Below, one piece after another: positions 1 through 8,830 of a stretch of 64,000 bases of DNA. A program made the translations under genes and the position numbers. The DNA comes from Pedobacter faecalis (lineage in GTDB: Bacteria > Bacteroidota > Bacteroidia > Sphingobacteriales > Sphingobacteriaceae): positions 2,480,001 to 2,544,000 of the forward strand of contig NZ_JARXOW010000001.1 in NCBI RefSeq assembly GCF_030182585.1, written 5' to 3'. Positions within the stretch are counted from its first letter, which is position 1, and each line of letters begins with the position of its first letter. The notes beneath the pieces were generated by a model, which was not told the DNA's origin, did no database searches, and saw only the letters and a program-made list of their open reading frames with translations.

Positions 1-1
1 T

Positions 2-613
2 GCAAACAACAATGTATTTAAATACATGGAGCCAATAGACGACCCGCGTATCCCACAATTTTTTGATCCGGGTGCCGATGGTGAGTATAGAGCAGTTGAG
101 ACGGAAGCGACCGCAAATGCAAATACCTCGCTCATTAGTGCTTACTTATATAGACCGGACGCCCCTTCGGTGATTCTGTCTTATCAAGAAATACTGCTAC
201 TACAAGCAGAGGCATATGCAAGAGGGCTGGGTGTCGGACAAAATCTTGGTACTGCTCAGCAGCTCTATAGCGAAGGAGTTAGACAGTCAGCCTTGTTTTA
301 CGGTGTCAGCGCTTCTGATGCTCAAGCGTTTGTCACTGAAGACTTGCCGAATTTGACAACATCGCCTGATCCGTTAAGACAGATACATTTGCAGCAATGG
401 GTTGATTTAATGGACCGTCCTATGGAGGCGTTTGTACAGTGGCGCCGGTCAGGTCCGGAGGGATCTGAAGTGCCGGAATTAACTTTGCCGTTGGGCGCAT
501 TTTCTGGTCCGCTGATAAGAAGATTTACTTTGTCAGAGGATGAAATTGCCGCAAACCCGAGCATTCCAAATCCACAGCCGAAGTATTTCGACAAGATGTG
601 GTTTGACTTATAA
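2..613 (+). CDS. SusD/RagB-like outer membrane lipoprotein, C-terminal part (5' end outside window)
   Basis: The reading frame is open from base 2, so this is the last ~203 residues of a longer gene. The sequence resembles the C-terminal part of SusD-like proteins of the SusD_like_2 type: a helical stretch with YQEILLLQAEA, then a QQWVDLMDRPMEAFVQWRR segment, and a terminal KMWFDL like the KVWFQP that ends the complete SusD at 46583-48118. Family members are surface lipoproteins that bind nutrients and cap a SusC porin. The lipobox and the SusC partner would lie upstream, outside the window. A terminator follows directly, so this is the last gene of its operon. The substrate cannot be inferred. 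Confidence 0.85.
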   Translation, partial: ANNNVFKYMEPIDDPRIPQFFDPGADGEYRAVETEATANANTSLISAYLYRPDAPSVILSYQEILLLQAEAYARGLGVGQNLGTAQQLYSEGVRQSALFYGVSASDAQAFVTEDLPNLTTSPDPLRQIHLQQWVDLMDRPMEAFVQWRRSGPEGSEVPELTLPLGAFSGPLIRRFTLSEDEIAANPSIPNPQPKYFDKMWFDL

Positions 614-626
614 TAAGCACGCACAT

Positions 627-656
627 AAAGGGGTCATATTAATATGGCCCTTTTTT
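627..656 (+). terminator. Rho-independent terminator after the SusD-like gene
   Basis: An AAAGGGG arm and a GGCCCTTT arm flank an AT-rich inner stem (CATAT/ATATG) with one bulged or wobble position, followed by six T residues. It starts 14 nt after the stop codon at 613. Confidence 0.8.
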
Positions 657-1095
657 ATGATCTTTGTTTTGCCTTAACAGGTCCGACGCCAGACAGGTTC
701 TGCCCACCATTACATTGCCCGAATTATGAAGTACCCCATAGAATCCACACGAATTTTTTAAGTAGGTCGGTCGTAATCAATCATTAAGATTGACCGACTT
801 TGCGCGATTCAATGTATAATTGGGGAGTTACTCTAAACAGGTCTTCATCGGGTATAAACTGAATGTGAACAACCTTAGTAGAGTTTCAGAGAGAATAATT
901 ATAATTGCCCCAAGTTGATAAAATTTTGACTATCTACGGGTTATAGGCCCTTTGGTTCCTATGAGTTGGTTATCGATTCTGTGTTAACTTTTACCGGCTT
1001 ATCGTCTATGTGGATAGACATAATTCCATTTGTTATTGTGCTTATTTCTAACTTCTTAAGAAGAAGGGCAGTGCCAAAGTAGAGTTTGATAGGCT
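657..1095. other. Gene-poor intergenic stretch
   Basis: About 440 bp between the SusD terminator and the convergent S66 peptidase gene. No convincing ORF was found on either strand. The only clear structure is an inverted repeat with perfect 7-bp arms, GTCGGTC at 766-772 and GACCGAC at 792-798, and a 4-bp AATC/GATT inner match. On the minus strand an open frame continues past the S66 stop codon, discussed under that gene. The stretch is AT-rich and could hold decayed sequence. Confidence 0.5.
766..798. repeat. Inverted repeat (hairpin) in the intergenic region
   Basis: Arms GTCGGTC (766-772) and GACCGAC (792-798) are perfectly complementary, with AATC/GATT extending the stem across a 2-nt bulge. 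No T tract follows on either strand, so it is not an obvious terminator. It could be an operator or an RNA hairpin. Confidence 0.5.
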
Positions 1096-1938
1096 TTATC
1101 CCAGCCCTTTGCCCACCACTATAGCACGATTGTCGTCAATGTGGCCTGCAGGAAAATCAAAGTAGACAGGGTAGTCATACCTGTTGACCACTTGTAATAT
1201 GATTTCTTGAGTTGTTTGACCAAAAGGGATTTTTTCTTGCGGCATTTCGTTGAACGCGCCGACGATGAGGCCTTTAAGCTTTTCCAGCTTTCCCGATCTG
1301 TCTAACATCCGCATCATGCGGTCCACAGCAGCAGGTCGCTCTCCAACATCCTCAATAAAAAGAATTTTATCTGTGTAGTCCATTGCAGAAACAGAGCCTT
1401 CCAACATCACTAATAGCGTAAGGTTCCCCCCGATGATTGGTCCTGATTTAGGCAGATTTGGATACCCATACTCAATCGGCTCCCCAAACAATGCGCACCT
1501 CAAAGATTCAAGGGATTCGGGCGTGGCATCATCAAAAGTATAGGGCATCGGACCGTGTATGCTTTGTATGCCATATACCGCGTACAGGTGGGACAGCAAT
1601 ACGGTAACGTCGCTGAAACCGACGATCCATTTAGGGTTTTCAACAAAGTGAGTAAAGTCAAGCTCATCGATAATACGAAGGCAGCCATAGCCGCCCCGTC
1701 CAGCTATAATAGCGCTTACTGAAGGGTCGTTCATGAACCGTTGAAGGTCGGCGCGGCGCAACTCGTCGGTGCCGGCAAACTGGTGATGTTCAGCGGTAAC
1801 ACTTTCTCCCAATACGACCTCCAGTCCCCACGACTGAAACACCTCTATGGCCTTATCAATCGGTCGGGGCAGCCTGCTGGCAGGGCACACAATGGCAATC
1901 TTATCGCCCTTTTTTAAATAGGCGGGCTGTTTAATCAT
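1096..1938 (-). CDS. S66-family LD-carboxypeptidase (LdcA/MccF-like)
   Basis: 280 residues. Family S66 peptidases cleave the L,D bond of murein tetrapeptides in cell-wall recycling; the MccF branch inactivates microcin C7-type compounds. Visible marks: N-terminal GDKIAIVCPASR, GRGGYGCLRIID, the nucleophile segment VGFSDVTVLL (Ser near residue 104), IGGNLTLL, ILFIEDVGERP and the His-bearing FPAGHIDDNRA near the end. There is no signal peptide, which suggests a cytoplasmic enzyme. The protein stops right after VVGKGLG, where relatives usually continue for another 12-15 residues as a final strand, so the C terminus looks clipped. It is divergent from metG with a 41-bp gap. LD-carboxypeptidase is more likely than immunity, since no microcin genes are nearby. 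Confidence 0.85.
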   Translation of the reverse strand: MIKQPAYLKKGDKIAIVCPASRLPRPIDKAIEVFQSWGLEVVLGESVTAEHHQFAGTDELRRADLQRFMNDPSVSAIIAGRGGYGCLRIIDELDFTHFVENPKWIVGFSDVTVLLSHLYAVYGIQSIHGPMPYTFDDATPESLESLRCALFGEPIEYGYPNLPKSGPIIGGNLTLLVMLEGSVSAMDYTDKILFIEDVGERPAAVDRMMRMLDRSGKLEKLKGLIVGAFNEMPQEKIPFGQTTQEIILQVVNRYDYPVYFDFPAGHIDDNRAIVVGKGLG

Positions 1939-1951
1939 GAGGTAAAACGCT

Positions 1952-1959
1952 TATCTTTG
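1952..1959 (+). promoter_or_regulatory. -7 element of the metG promoter
   Basis: TATCTTTG matches the Bacteroidota -7 consensus TAnnTTTG. The upstream -33 element is weak: TTTA at 1930-1933, 18 nt away, overlapping the first codons of the divergent S66 gene. The predicted leader to the TTG start at 1980 is about 15 nt. Confidence 0.6.
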
Positions 1960-1979
1960 CCAAAATAATAAAAATAGTT

Positions 1980-4094
1980 TTGGATAATAGTAAAATAAAA
2001 CGATATACGGTTACGGCCGCCCTTCCTTATACAAACGGCCCTGTGCATATTGGTCACCTGGCGGGGGTGTACCTTCCGGCGGATACCTATGTGCGTTACC
2101 TGCGGTCGAACAAAAGAGATGTGAAGTTCGTGTGCGGATCAGATGAGAACGGTGTTCCTATTACGCTAAAGGCCAAAAAAGAGGGCGTATCTCCCCAGGA
2201 GGTGGTCGATAAATATCACAAGATCATTGGTGATTCTTTCAAGGAGTTCGGGATTTCTTTTGATATCTATCATCGTACTTCGTCCCTGATGCATCATCAG
2301 ACGGCGTCGGATTTCTTTGAGACGCTGTATGAAAAAGGCGTATTTACAGAGGAGGTAACCGAGCAGTATTATGATGAGAAGGCCCAGACTTTTCTGGCCG
2401 ACCGCTACATTACGGGCACCTGCCCTAAATGTGGTAACGAAAACGCTTATGGCGACCAGTGTGAGAGCTGCGGCAGTACGTTGAACGCGACCGACCTGAT
2501 CAATCCAAAGTCTACGCTTTCGGGCGAGCCTCCGGTGAGAAAGGAAACCAAGAACTGGTTTCTGCCGCTCGACCAGTACGAGGATCAATTAAGGGCTTAT
2601 ATAGACAGCCACAAAGAGTGGAAACCCAATGTGTTCGGTCAATGCCAGAGCTGGCTTAACGCTGGTCTGCAACCCAGGGCCATGACGCGCGACCTGGATT
2701 GGGGCATTAAGGTCCCCCTCAAAGATGCAAAGGGCAAGGTTCTGTATGTTTGGTTTGATGCACCAATCGGTTATATTTCGGCGACTAAGGAGCTGTTTGA
2801 GTACGCCCGTCTGGATGTGTGGAACCCGAAATCAGAGGAATACTATATCAACCAGAAGGAACTCGAAAAAGGTAACTGGGAAGACTACTGGAAAAGCGAT
2901 GAAACCAAGCTGGTGCATTTTATCGGGAAGGACAACATCGTGTTTCACTGCATTATCTTCCCCGCCATGCTCATGGCACACGGGGGCTATACCCTGGCCG
3001 ACAACGTGCCGGCCAATGAGTTCCTGAACCTGGAAGGCCAGAAGATCTCGACGTCTAAGAACTGGGCGGTATGGCTCAACGAGTATCTTGAGGAATTTAA
3101 AGATAAGCAGGACGTGCTGCGGTATGTGCTTACCGCCACCGCACCGGAAACGAAGGATAACGACTTTACCTGGAAGGACTTTCAGGCACGAAATAACAAC
3201 GAGCTTGTGGCGGTGTTCGGCAATTTCGTAAACCGTGTGGTTGTGCTTACGCATAAGTATTTTGGAGGCAAGGTGCCAATGCTGATGAACGTCACACCGG
3301 AAGACCAGCAGGTTATTGATGAGCTTGCGGCATACCCGGCACGTATAAGTGCTTCGATTGAAAACTACCGTTTCCGGGAAGCGCTTGCCGAGGTGATGAA
3401 TGTGGCGCGGCTGGGTAATAAATATCTGGCTGATACGGAACCTTGGAAAGTGATTAAAACCGATGAGGACCGCGTACGTACCATTTTAAATATCAGCTTG
3501 CAGATCGCTGCTTCGCTGGAGATATTGATAGAACCGTTCTTGCCTTTTACGGCCGACAAGCTGATGAAGATGTTCAATTACGGTGGGTACCTGTGGGAGG
3601 ATGCTGGCAAGATGAACCTGCTGGCACGGGGTCACCAGCTCAATGAACCTGTATTGCTGTTCGAGAAAATTGAGGATGAAACCGTGCAGGCACAGATAGA
3701 CAAGTTAAACCGGAGCAAGGCAGATAATGAAGCAGGCACTGCAGTCGCCACAGTAGCTCCCGCAAAGGAAAACATACAGTTTGAACAGTTTAGCGCTTTA
3801 GACATCCGGGTTGCTACTATTGTAGCAGCAGAGAAAGTAGCTAAAACTAAAAAATTGCTTAAGCTAACGCTTGATGCTGGGCTTGATGAGCGAACAGTGG
3901 TGTCTGGCATTGCCGAATACTATCAGCCAGAGGATATTATTGGTAAGCAAGTCAGCGTGGTGGTCAACCTTGCTCCCCGCGAGATCAAAGGAATTTTATC
4001 CCAGGGCATGATCCTGATGTCTGAGAATGCTGATGGATCTTTGGCTTTTGTGGCCCCTGTCGTAGCACATAAAGCAGGCAGCGTAATCCGATAG
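1980..4094 (+). CDS. metG: Methionyl-tRNA synthetase
   Basis: 704 residues. It charges tRNA-Met with methionine in the cytoplasm. The class I HIGH-type signature is seen as [14 protein letters not shown] near residue 16. A zinc-knuckle insert carries CPKCG and CESCG around residues 144-160. The KMSKS-type loop reads KISTSKNW. The C-terminal ~110 residues, from [17 protein letters not shown], form the EMAP-II/Trbp111 tRNA-binding and dimerisation domain, giving the long bacterial form. The start is TTG: no in-frame ATG lies nearby, the conserved N terminus begins a few codons later, and the -7 element lies just upstream. Confidence 0.97.
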   Translation: MDNSKIKRYTVTAALPYTNGPVHIGHLAGVYLPADTYVRYLRSNKRDVKFVCGSDENGVPITLKAKKEGVSPQEVVDKYHKIIGDSFKEFGISFDIYHRTSSLMHHQTASDFFETLYEKGVFTEEVTEQYYDEKAQTFLADRYITGTCPKCGNENAYGDQCESCGSTLNATDLINPKSTLSGEPPVRKETKNWFLPLDQYEDQLRAYIDSHKEWKPNVFGQCQSWLNAGLQPRAMTRDLDWGIKVPLKDAKGKVLYVWFDAPIGYISATKELFEYARLDVWNPKSEEYYINQKELEKGNWEDYWKSDETKLVHFIGKDNIVFHCIIFPAMLMAHGGYTLADNVPANEFLNLEGQKISTSKNWAVWLNEYLEEFKDKQDVLRYVLTATAPETKDNDFTWKDFQARNNNELVAVFGNFVNRVVVLTHKYFGGKVPMLMNVTPEDQQVIDELAAYPARISASIENYRFREALAEVMNVARLGNKYLADTEPWKVIKTDEDRVRTILNISLQIAASLEILIEPFLPFTADKLMKMFNYGGYLWEDAGKMNLLARGHQLNEPVLLFEKIEDETVQAQIDKLNRSKADNEAGTAVATVAPAKENIQFEQFSALDIRVATIVAAEKVAKTKKLLKLTLDAGLDERTVVSGIAEYYQPEDIIGKQVSVVVNLAPREIKGILSQGMILMSENADGSLAFVAPVVAHKAGSVIR

Positions 4095-4102
4095 ATTGCG
4101 GC

Positions 4103-4130
4103 TTGGGTTCAAATATTATTTTTATATTTG
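4103..4130 (+). promoter_or_regulatory. Promoter of tRNA-Arg
   Basis: TTG at 4103-4105 and TATATTTG at 4123-4130, separated by 17 nt, fit the Bacteroidota pattern TTG / TAnnTTTG. The -7 element ends 25 nt before the mature tRNA 5' end, so the tRNA would have its own short-leader transcript. Confidence 0.65.
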
Positions 4131-4155
4131 CGCCTGCCTGCATTTGTAGGCGTCT

Positions 4156-4227
4156 GGTCTCATAGTTCAACGGATAGAATAGAAGTTTCCTAAACTTTAG
4201 ATGTGGGTTCGATTCCCGCTGAGACCA
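4156..4227 (+). tRNA. tRNA-Arg (anticodon CCU)
   Basis: 72 nt fold as a complete cloverleaf. The acceptor stem GGTCTCA pairs with TGAGACC. D-arm GTTC/GAAT, anticodon arm GAAGT/ACTTT with loop TTCCTAA (anticodon CCT), a 4-nt variable loop and T-arm GTGGG/CCCGC with loop TTCGATT follow. The discriminator is A and CCA is not encoded. It reads AGG arginine codons. It lies 61 bp after metG and has its own promoter and terminator. Confidence 0.95.
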
Positions 4228-4234
4228 CTCGATT

Positions 4235-4268
4235 ACAGCGTCTGGGTTTCAGGCGCTGTTTTATTTTT
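4235..4268 (+). terminator. Terminator after tRNA-Arg
   Basis: Arms ACAGCGTCTG (4235-4244) and CAGGCGCTGT (4250-4259) form a 10-bp stem with one G-U pair and a 5-nt loop, followed by a T-rich tail. Confidence 0.85.
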
Positions 4269-4292
4269 CCAAATTGTTGTTATTTGCTCTCG

Positions 4293-5045
4293 TCAAAACC
4301 TCATAGATAGCCCCAACCCATATTCTCGCCCATTATAAAAAGGCATAGCAGTTCCGCTTAAGTTATCTCTTCTTTTAAAGAAGGTGTTCTTAATGGCGGG
4401 ATGAATCCAATAAGCTATTTTGGTGCTTAAGATTCCGATTCCGGCGCCTGTGGCAACATCCGTAAGCCAATGCCTTTCGTTTGACATTCTAAATAAGCCC
4501 GTACCAGCGGCGACTACATAGCCTGTAATACCATACCACTTAGACACGTCTTTATATTCCTGATGTAAATATTCGGCGCCCATAAAAGCCGTAGCCGTAT
4601 GCCCGGAAGGAAACGCCCGTGTGTCTGAGCCATCTGGTCTGGTAACTTTTGAAGTCTTTTTGATGATGTTCACCGAGCCACTCATCAAGAGATAGGCCGT
4701 GGCCAAAACAATGGTTCTATCTTTGAAACTATTTTTTCCTGGTAGGCCTAACGCATTCAGGGCATAAACAGATAAAAAAGGGCTGTATTGAGCATAATCG
4801 TCCCAGTTTACCTTCTTATCATCATGGTCTCTGAATTCATTTTTTACGCGAGTGTTGAAATCTTTTAAAGTAGGGCTGAAAAGGCCAACAACTCCATACC
4901 CGATCAGCACACCAGGTATGATAAGTGCTCTGGGTTTGAAGGAAATATTCCGCTTGTTTGTTACTGAGTCAATTAAGGAATCTTGTCCCTGGACCTGTAA
5001 GCTAGTCGCCGACAATAGAAGAAGCATGATAATTATCTTATTCAT
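4293..5045 (-). CDS. PAP2-family phosphatase
   Basis: 250 residues with an N-terminal signal peptide (MNKIIIMLLLLSATSLQVQG). The type 2 phosphatidic acid phosphatase triad is visible: KVTRPDG, the central AFPSGHTATAF, and a last segment RMSNERHWLTDVATG that supplies Arg, His and Asp. Such enzymes remove phosphate from lipid phosphates such as undecaprenyl pyrophosphate, lipid A or phosphatidate at the membrane or in the periplasm. The substrate is not determined by sequence. It appears to be a single-gene unit, convergent with the tRNA and divergent from the LytS-type kinase. Confidence 0.9.
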   Translation of the reverse strand: MNKIIIMLLLLSATSLQVQGQDSLIDSVTNKRNISFKPRALIIPGVLIGYGVVGLFSPTLKDFNTRVKNEFRDHDDKKVNWDDYAQYSPFLSVYALNALGLPGKNSFKDRTIVLATAYLLMSGSVNIIKKTSKVTRPDGSDTRAFPSGHTATAFMGAEYLHQEYKDVSKWYGITGYVVAAGTGLFRMSNERHWLTDVATGAGIGILSTKIAYWIHPAIKNTFFKRRDNLSGTAMPFYNGREYGLGLSMRF

Positions 5046-5291
5046 GATTTAAGTTCGTTGGTTCAATTTTCGGCTAAAGTATATTTCTGCTGAACCCGCA
5101 ATTTTTATATATACAAAGTGCCTCAGTTTATAGATTAAAGCAGCTTTTGCATCTAGGAAAATAAATTGCACACGCAGACTTCACTACGCCATCCCATATT
5201 TTTCGTTTGGTATATATTTAATGCGCTTTTGTATAGTTAAAATCTGCTTCTCCCGTGTATTGCTTATTTTGCTTACGCCCAGAAATAGACT

Positions 5292-6338
5292 ATGAATAGA
5301 ATTCTACGCAGAAAGACCATGGATGCAAACTGTATACTTCAGTTGATCATTTCAGAAAAGTACCGGTTTCAGCGCCATTTGCTACTGATCGCATTTTGTA
5401 TTGTGGTCTTATATTATAGCCCGCCCGACTACCAAGAACCCTTTGAAACTTACAACCGACTGGTCATTTTTTCGCAAATAATTCTGCTGGCCTATAGCAA
5501 TATGTATTTTTTTGTCCCGGTGTTCCTGTTCAGGCAAAAATATCTCAGCTATGGGCTCTTTGTGCTTTCAGCGATGGTTCTATCGTTCTACATTCACGAG
5601 GCCTTTTCTTATGTTTTTAAACTAGATCTATTACCGAATGAGGACGACAGTATTAACTTTTTTACGTTCTCCTTTATGACCATGGTGCTCATTATTGCTT
5701 CGGCCTCAGTAAAATTGTTTCAGCGTTGGGTAGCTGATACTCAGGTGATTCATGGTTTAGCACTGGCGAAAACAAACGCCGAACTGGAACAGCTCAAGAA
5801 TCAGATCAATCCGCACTTCCTTTTTAACATGCTTAACAATGCGAATGTATTGATTGAAGATGATCCCAGAAAAGCCTCTCAGGTTCTGATGAAATTAAGT
5901 GATTTACTCCGTTATCAGCTTTATGACAGTTCAAGGGAGGAAGTGTTGCTAACTTCAGAAATTCGTTTCCTGGAAGATTTTTTAAACCTGGAGAAGGTTA
6001 GGCGGGATAATTTCAAATTTCTCATCTCCAAGGAAGGTGAATTGAGCGGTGTGCAGGTTCCTCCGTTATTGTTCATTTCATTTGTTGAAAATGCGGTAAA
6101 GCATAATAATGATTCGATAAAATCATCCTACGTAAATTTGTTTTTTGATGTGCGTCCTGCTGAGCTTTTTTTCAGGTGTATAAACTCGAAGCCAGCTATT
6201 AAAGCGGTGAATAAATCGGGCGGGTTAGGCCTGTCAAACATTAAACGACGACTAGAGCTTTTATTTCCCGCTTCTCATGACTTGAATATCAAAGACGATC
6301 CGGAAGCGTATTGCGTTACCTTAACCATAAAATTATAG
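5292..6338 (+). CDS. LytS/YehU-type sensor histidine kinase
   Basis: 348 residues. About four hydrophobic membrane segments occupy residues 25-150. A short coiled stretch and the His_kinase domain follow, with the phospho-acceptor motif QINPHFLFNMLNN, the ATP-binding N box FVENAVKHNN and the G box GGLGLSNIKRRL. Family members sense a signal in the membrane and phosphorylate a LytTR response regulator, which is encoded 1 nt downstream. Met10 (5319) is an alternative start. The kinase is intact while its partner carries an in-frame stop. Confidence 0.92.
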   Translation: MNRILRRKTMDANCILQLIISEKYRFQRHLLLIAFCIVVLYYSPPDYQEPFETYNRLVIFSQIILLAYSNMYFFVPVFLFRQKYLSYGLFVLSAMVLSFYIHEAFSYVFKLDLLPNEDDSINFFTFSFMTMVLIIASASVKLFQRWVADTQVIHGLALAKTNAELEQLKNQINPHFLFNMLNNANVLIEDDPRKASQVLMKLSDLLRYQLYDSSREEVLLTSEIRFLEDFLNLEKVRRDNFKFLISKEGELSGVQVPPLLFISFVENAVKHNNDSIKSSYVNLFFDVRPAELFFRCINSKPAIKAVNKSGGLGLSNIKRRLELLFPASHDLNIKDDPEAYCVTLTIKL

Positions 6339-6339
6339 C

Positions 6340-7062
6340 ATGAACTGCATCATAGTAGACGATGAGCCACTAGCAAGAAAAGCGATCCAAAAGTTGGTTT
6401 ATCAGACGGATAATTTAGAATGTATAGCTTCATTTAACGGGACTGATGCTACAAGGGAATTTCTGTCAAAAAATGCCGTCGATCTGATATTTCTAGACAT
6501 TCAAATGCCAGGAGTGAACTGAATTGAATTTGCCAGAACTATTGCTAAAACGACCTTAGTGGTGTTCACAACCGCTTTTCATGAATTTGCCTCTGAGAGC
6601 TATGAAGTTGATGCTATCGACTATCTAATCAAGCCAGTGAAATTGGAACGCTTTCAAAAAGCGGTTGAAAAGGCGCAAACCTATTCCAAATTATTCCGTA
6701 CGGATCAAGCCAGCAGCAATATTGAAAACGTCACCGACGATTATATTTTTGTGAGGGCAGACCGCAGGATGTTTAAAGTGTATTTTAATGATATACTTTA
6801 CATCGAAGGATTGAAGGACTATGTGATTATTTACCTGGAGAATCAGAAGGTAATTACTTTGATGAACATTAGGACCATTCATGAATTGCTTCCTAAAAAG
6901 CTTTTTGTAAGGGTAAGCAAATCTTACGTTATCAATGTTCACAAAATGGATTCGGTAGACAACAATACCGTATACATCGGAAAGAATGAAATTCCGATCG
7001 GCAATATTTACAGGGATTTCTTTTTCAGTGAATTTGTAACCAGGAAAGTTTTAAATAGATAA
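6340..7062 (+). pseudogene. LytTR-family response regulator interrupted by an in-frame TGA
   Basis: Read through, the frame gives ~240 residues: a receiver domain with acidic pair D7-D8 and phosphoryl-acceptor D53 in FLDIQMPG, the conserved Lys in YLIKPV, and a LytTR DNA-binding domain (residues ~135-240, with DYIFVRADRRMFKV, DILYIEGLKDYV and FVRVSKSYVINV). Codon 61, at 6520-6522, is TGA where relatives have Gly (GVNG), most simply a GGA to TGA change. Both halves are otherwise in one frame and well conserved, so the break is recent or a sequencing error. A GTG at 6559 could restart translation but would give a regulator without its phosphorylation site. Confidence 0.88.
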
Positions 7063-7069
7063 GCAATTG

Positions 7070-7086
7070 GTGCGTATTTAACGCAC
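7070..7086. terminator. Hairpin between convergent genes, possible weak terminator
   Basis: Perfect 6-bp arms GTGCGT (7070-7075) and ACGCAC (7081-7086) with a 5-nt loop lie in the 64-bp gap between the regulator and the convergent lipoprotein gene. No T tract directly abuts it; a T run occurs further down at about 7106-7112. Confidence 0.4.
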
Positions 7087-7126
7087 TTAAAAAAATAAGC
7101 CCGATTTTTTTATCAAGGTGCAGATG

Positions 7127-8830
7127 CTATTTTTTTTCGTAGCGTAAGGATGCAAGCGTGCCCTGATAATGTACAAAACTTTTGAGGGGTATTCTTAGAC
7201 CTTCGTCATGGAATCCTTGGTTATAGGTTCTGAACTGGTTAAACCCTGGATGCCAGAATCCAGCCTCTCCAAAATAATACTTGGCCCCTCTTTTTTGTAT
7301 GGTCCAAGTCGATTGAAATTCTGACCCACTACTTGTATAATACGTGGCTTTCCCATCTTCGTGCACAACCATGTCGTAACTCGTATTATCCTCCAGATTG
7401 GTGACCGTCCAGTTTCCAAGTACCAGTTTAGCATAAATATGGGTTGAGTCAATCTGATATTTAACCGTTGTAGTGATGGTTTTCCTGATCTGCTTATTAC
7501 TGAAGTTTGGATTACTGTAAGTTATATCAAAACTTACCCGCTCGTCGGATGTACCGGATACTGTGGGGGTAATCTGAAAATTGCCGTCGGCCGATTTTGA
7601 GAAATCAATATTGACCTTAGGATTAGTAACATTGGAAATGCTTAAGTATGCGCCGCTAATCTGTCGAGTTAATATATTGGCATTCGTTTTAAGCGATGCA
7701 AGAAGGACACTGGGCTTAAAGCGATCTGGCACCTTGTTTAAAATATTGGTTACCTCAGATCTTAATTCAATCACGCTTGTCAGAAAAGCCCTTAATGCCC
7801 CGCTGATCTCATTCCCGGATTGGTCTGAGGAGATAAGGCTTCTGAAACGCCCCTGTATGGAAATAACACGCTGCTCTCCATGCGGATACTCCTGTTCGGT
7901 CTCAGCAAGTAAATTGTCGTACGGTGCAAATGAGGTGTTGAGCAATGTTCGCATGTCAGCCAGATTAACGCTGAGCGAAGCCATTACTTCCGTTGCTAAA
8001 TATCCCAAAGCAATTCCGGTGCCTATTGTACCTATGACCGGTATAGCGCTTGTAACGGGAACGAGCATTATTGTGGCGGCCAGCTTCGCTATGTTGTTTC
8101 TTAAAATCCGCGAAGAATTTAACCACTGTGTTAATGCATAGTTCTGTTCGGTTTCATAATCATATAGGTCAACGTCTGAGGTCGTAACCATCTTGGGTTG
8201 TATATCCAAAGGGTTTTTCGAAATGCTTTGAGTGACTTTTGCCAACTGGTCAATCCATTGATAATTGCTGGCCATGGTTCGGGCAAAAGCCAGTTTCTCT
8301 TCTGGGCTCAGCTTATTGTAAGCAGCCTCGTATTCATCAAACAGGGTCTTAAATCTTTGTCTGTCGGCCGCCAGTGCGGCTTTATCTTCGTCACTTGTGG
8401 CATTGTTTTGAGTGCTTTGTTCAAAACTGTTTAAAATGTTGTTAAAACCTGTTAAATATTTTTCATGGTATTCTTCTGCCGTCTTTATAGACGGCGCATG
8501 ACTAATGCTAATAGAGAGTTCAAAAGGACGATCGGCCACAAATCCCACATTGTATTCTCCTGCCGGAAGATCCGGCACGATAAAATGTGCAAAATTGTCT
8601 ATGATAACTATTTTTACCAATTTTCCATTAATTGTCGAGCTAACTTCTTTTTGTTGAATGGAAACTTCCTGCAAAGCGATCTGTACAACCTCGTAAGGAT
8701 AGTAACTGTTTGTACTAGCCTCCAGCTGAATTGTTTCTGGTTCTTCACTCTTATTCTTTTTGCAACCGGTAATGCTAAGCACGAAAAGAGCGGCAAGAGC
8801 GAAAACTTTAGAGGGTAAGTGTTTAATCAT
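7127..8830 (-). CDS. Large lipoprotein of unknown function
   Basis: 567 residues. A signal peptide ends in the lipobox LSITGC, so the mature protein is a lipoprotein. Residues ~30-110 look like an all-beta segment. A helical region (~120-200) contains EEYHEKYLTGFNNILNSF and LSPEEKLAFARTM. A hydrophobic, glycine-rich stretch (~250-285, VPVTSAIPVIGTIGTGIALG) could enter a membrane. The last ~100 residues, from LGNWTVTN, resemble the lipocalin-like folds common in Bacteroidota lipoproteins. I do not recognise the full-length family. The gene stands alone on the minus strand and its codon use looks AT-rich. Confidence 0.7.
   Translation of the reverse strand: MIKHLPSKVFALAALFVLSITGCKKNKSEEPETIQLEASTNSYYPYEVVQIALQEVSIQQKEVSSTINGKLVKIVIIDNFAHFIVPDLPAGEYNVGFVADRPFELSISISHAPSIKTAEEYHEKYLTGFNNILNSFEQSTQNNATSDEDKAALAADRQRFKTLFDEYEAAYNKLSPEEKLAFARTMASNYQWIDQLAKVTQSISKNPLDIQPKMVTTSDVDLYDYETEQNYALTQWLNSSRILRNNIAKLAATIMLVPVTSAIPVIGTIGTGIALGYLATEVMASLSVNLADMRTLLNTSFAPYDNLLAETEQEYPHGEQRVISIQGRFRSLISSDQSGNEISGALRAFLTSVIELRSEVTNILNKVPDRFKPSVLLASLKTNANILTRQISGAYLSISNVTNPKVNIDFSKSADGNFQITPTVSGTSDERVSFDITYSNPNFSNKQIRKTITTTVKYQIDSTHIYAKLVLGNWTVTNLEDNTSYDMVVHEDGKATYYTSSGSEFQSTWTIQKRGAKYYFGEAGFWHPGFNQFRTYNQGFHDEGLRIPLKSFVHYQGTLASLRYEKK

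Noticed and set aside
2..613. Broken susD pseudogene
   Set aside because: The frame is open to the window edge, so it is simply cut by the window boundary.
6520..6522. TGA read as glycine or selenocysteine
   Set aside because: UGA-as-Gly is known from other phyla, no SECIS-like context is expected at a conserved Gly, and all other genes here stop normally. A point mutation is simpler.
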